In this document: piece by piece, positions 61,500-64,000 of the stretch | Layout of the letters: each line of letters starts with the position of its first letter | Numbering within the stretch: position 1 is the stretch's first letter | NCBI GenBank assembly: GCA_008931825.1 | Contig: QXVZ01018812.1 | Span: 62,001 to 126,000 of the forward strand | Direction: 5' to 3' | Source of the DNA: Phallusia fumigata | Taxonomy: Eukaryota; Chordata; Ascidiacea; Phlebobranchia; Ascidiidae | Length of the DNA: 64,000 nucleotides | Translations under genes and position numbers: made by a program | Notes under the pieces: model-generated | Database searches by the model: none | What the model was told of the DNA's origin: nothing | What the model saw: only the letters and a program-made list of their open reading frames with translations

Positions 61500-62649
61500 T
61501 GTGTGCGTACGAAAGCATTTTGAAGGCTTAATTTTAGTTTGGCATCTTTTGCGCCCTCTGCTGGCGGCGTTGTTTAGTTTCAGCCGTTGAAAGCATATTA
61601 ATGAGCTAGCGGTGGTCTGTTGTTATTAACGTAATGCTTATTACAAAATACATGCCAACTTAAAAAAATAAAATTTACCATTTTTTTGCTTTTCCTTTCG
61701 TTTCCTTTTTTTAACTCCAGTATTTTGTTAACTGACCTATAGCTTACCTTTTCAACGCACATCTGGATATTCCTCACACCACGGTGTTATACGCTAGTGC
61801 TTCATCTGCTTTGTCAAATCATCGGGAAGCTAATTAAAAACGTCAATTAATCAGATAACCCAACCACAAACGAGACTCATTGCCACGGCGACGTTTGTTT
61901 AAGCTTGTATGGGATATATAACTGGTAATAATCTTTTTGGATTTGGCCCTTTTTGTCCAATATAAACCTTTTTTATCGCACTGGTTTTCCAATATTGATT
62001 TTGCATTGCACGCGACAACTTACGGTCAAAAGATCGACTTTAGCGCTGTTGGTTTCGTTACCCGCAAATGTAATTGTGTGTCAATCGGTGAGTCGAAAAA
62101 TGCATACAGTTCGTACTGATTTCCTTTTAAGTTAATTTTGTTTGATCTTAATACCTGACAGGCTTGTTTTCATTTAGCTTAAGGTATTTCAACATAAAAG
62201 ATGTGAAAAAAACGAATGTTTAATTTCGCCGAACAAAGTGTTCGGACTGCGTACTCAAAATGCTGCACTAACGTTTCAACACACACGATACAACTTTGAA
62301 ATATTAAATTTTTACGACGTTTTATTAAAACAATCAATGCCTTGTCAATGGTGGTTTGTGTCGACCTTTTCTTCATGTTTTTACACTGGCGGTGCGATAA
62401 AATGAAAAATGTGGTTTTCCTTAGGCAGAGAAAAAATACCACTCCCTTTCTTGTTTTTTTTTTTATGCTACACCCTCCTTCATGCCACAGGTTTACGTTG
62501 TTGTTCTAACTAATAGGCAAACCGGTTTTACCGATGGGTATAGCAAAAACGCAAAACACTCCCGGTCTGACATTGCTATTTCTAAATAAACAATAATAAT
62601 CAATATTAGCATCTCTACATTTCTTTACTTCTGTTGCTTTTTTGTTTTA
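61500..62649. repeat. Upstream (promoter) region of P3, copy of the A upstream region
   Basis: Nearly identical to 52246-53412, including the bases around the start codon. There is no gene of its own. Similarity stops at about 62650, after cttctgttgcttttttgttttag. Confidence 0.8.
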
Positions 62650-62844
62650 GAAATTGGCAATGCCCATCCGGACGGAATGTATATTTTTAATACAGGATTG
62701 GTGGCTGATTTTGTGTCTGCATCACATATTAACCAATATTATTAGCCAATACATACCGCATACATACTAAGATTACATGACAATCTACAACTAGCGTTTA
62801 TCCCGATATCTCTATCTCTCGATACAATTTGTCATTCTAGCATT

Positions 62845-62950
62845 ACCTGTTTCACATAAGTCACCGTGGTAACCCTTCTGACAATGTCATAAAAAAGTCC
62901 TTTTACTTTACAAACACCAAGCAACGTTGTGAGGTGCGTTCATCTGTAGA
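62845..62950 (-). pseudogene. Decayed EGF exon
   Basis: Pieces of an EGF domain (CQKGYHGDLCET-like, in more than one frame) followed by a donor-like GTAATGC. Stops interrupt it. It probably belonged to the gene whose lectin fragment starts near 64 kb. Confidence 0.5.
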
Positions 62951-63607
62951 TTAAACGAATGTCAGTACAGGTGCACGCCAATCAGCGCATCAAAGCGACA
63001 AAACTTTTCAAAATATAAATTTTTTAAATGCAACTTGTAAACACCGTTGCAAAGCACAAATATTACCCCCGGTTACAACCTCCTTTTATTACTCCGGGAT
63101 ATACGCATTTATTTATTACCCTGGTAATGATCTTGAAACTGCTGCTCTAAACGTACGAAGTAATGGTTGATTGCGCTCTATTGGACTTTGGCACGGCATT
63201 GTGCAGTTTTGTGCAATGTATATTTAACTTCTTGTCGACAACCATTGCAGTTGGAATCGTCTTTGAAATAAAATTCGAATATTCTGCCTTGTTTGAGCAA
63301 CTATAAATGCCAAAAAAGGCCATCACTGTGATGCTAAATCTCATTTTGCAGTTTCGTGTTTTTTAAGGTTCAATTTATCTGATGTGAAGTTTTTAACTTC
63401 AAGGGTATTATATTTCAAATGCGAACAGTTGGTACTACTTGTTACAACACACCTCACTCCAAATAATTTACAGTGCATTTAAGCGCTTATGTTATTCCTA
63501 TATAATTTTGCCAGTCTGTATATTCCACCAAGTTTATAGATCATGCGAAAAGCTTTGCATTTTTGTCAATAACATGTCGCAAGTCAAAGTAAAGTAAAAG
63601 TTTTTAA
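62951..63607. other. Intergenic or decayed receptor DNA
   Basis: No intact exon. About 63280-63380 (tgtgatgctaaatc...gttttttaaggttc) resembles intronic DNA of P3 near 59490-59540, so this looks like worn receptor sequence. Confidence 0.4.
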
Positions 63608-63984
63608 ACTAATACGAAGATAACATGAACCACTTGTGAATTGTGGTTCACCTTCCCAGTTCTGATTTGTTCCTCCTCCCGGATTAGGTATATATCCGCT
63701 ATCAATCCAATACCGGGTGTATTGGTTACCGGTCGCTCCACCCCAATATGCAGCTTTGTTCCCAAAAGATTCAATAACATCGCCAACCCAATTGCTCAAT
63801 TGTTCGGTGATAAGTGTTTGGAGTTGTTGCTCATTAATTTTGACCAACGAACCTCCTTTGTATGCTTTGCAATACTCATTGGCTTCGTTAAAACTTATCT
63901 GTAAACTTTCTGACTTGTGAAAGGCGATCAGTCGTTGGGGATTCCAACTGTCTACAGGCGTGTATACAAATGAGGCTGCAAAAC
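63608..63984 (-). pseudogene. P4: partial lectin-domain exon at the window edge
   Basis: The exon starts at 63984 after TTTCAG and follows the P3 lectin domain closely. It then stops matching at SCYLRIS near 63608, lacking the last ~40 residues including the GWGSYICQ end. The conserved NWEDGEPQC has become NWEGEPQF, losing a Cys. The signal exon lies beyond the window. Downstream EGF remains are decayed. Most likely a broken family member. Confidence 0.65.
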
Positions 63985-64000
63985 CTGAAAGTCAAAGTTG

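Noticed and set aside
1-64000. Retrovirus-like, Polinton-like or CRISPR features
   Set aside because: No reverse transcriptase, integrase, capsid or envelope stretch, no long terminal repeats and no regularly spaced repeats were seen.

Overview
The window is animal nuclear DNA: AT-rich, with many short introns bounded by GT-AG sites, and two gene families whose exons can be joined in frame by hand. A compact invertebrate deuterostome genome, probably a sea squirt such as Ciona, is my best guess. It rests on gene style and domain mix, not on a diagnostic marker.

Left part, 1-21.1 kb. The first ~7.8 kb shows no gene I can support. A short minus-strand gene of unknown function lies near 7.9-8.3 kb. 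Then come two plus-strand, head-to-tail copies of the CAAX prenyl protease ZMPSTE24/Ste24. The first (10.08-15.66 kb, 11 exons, 464 residues) has the zinc motif HELGH and looks active. The second (17.24-21.10 kb, 10 exons, 439 residues) is open throughout, but RKLFR stands where HELGH should be, so it reads as a pseudoprotease. A small unidentified gene fragment sits between them. Several short hAT-type DNA transposons sit in or near the introns of the first copy.

Right part, 23.4-64 kb. All genes here are on the minus strand and form one tandem family of single-pass receptors. In transcription order there are: a lectin-domain fragment cut by the window edge (about 63.6-64.0 kb); receptor P3 (61.5-57.0 kb; signal, C-type lectin domain, five EGF domains, membrane span, short tyrosine tail, 489 residues); a decayed receptor (56.5-55.8 kb); P2 (54.5-53.5 kb; signal, lectin domain, one EGF, stop, probably secreted, 256 residues); receptor phosphatase A (52.2-36.9 kb; signal, lectin domain, eight EGF domains, membrane span, two tyrosine-phosphatase domains, 29 exons, 1169 residues); and receptor phosphatase B (33.2-23.4 kb; one EGF, membrane span, two phosphatase domains, 702 residues), whose 5' part lies in a 2.1-2.4 kb tandem duplication.

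The most interesting point is the combination. P3, P2 and A share almost the same lectin head, and A and P3 also share about 1.15 kb of upstream DNA. Their outputs differ: a phosphatase tail, a short tyrosine tail, or secretion. Differences between the near-identical lectin domains cluster in one loop. This looks like a paired-receptor recognition system in which one ectodomain feeds different signals. That reading is inference; the exon structures are read directly from the sequence.
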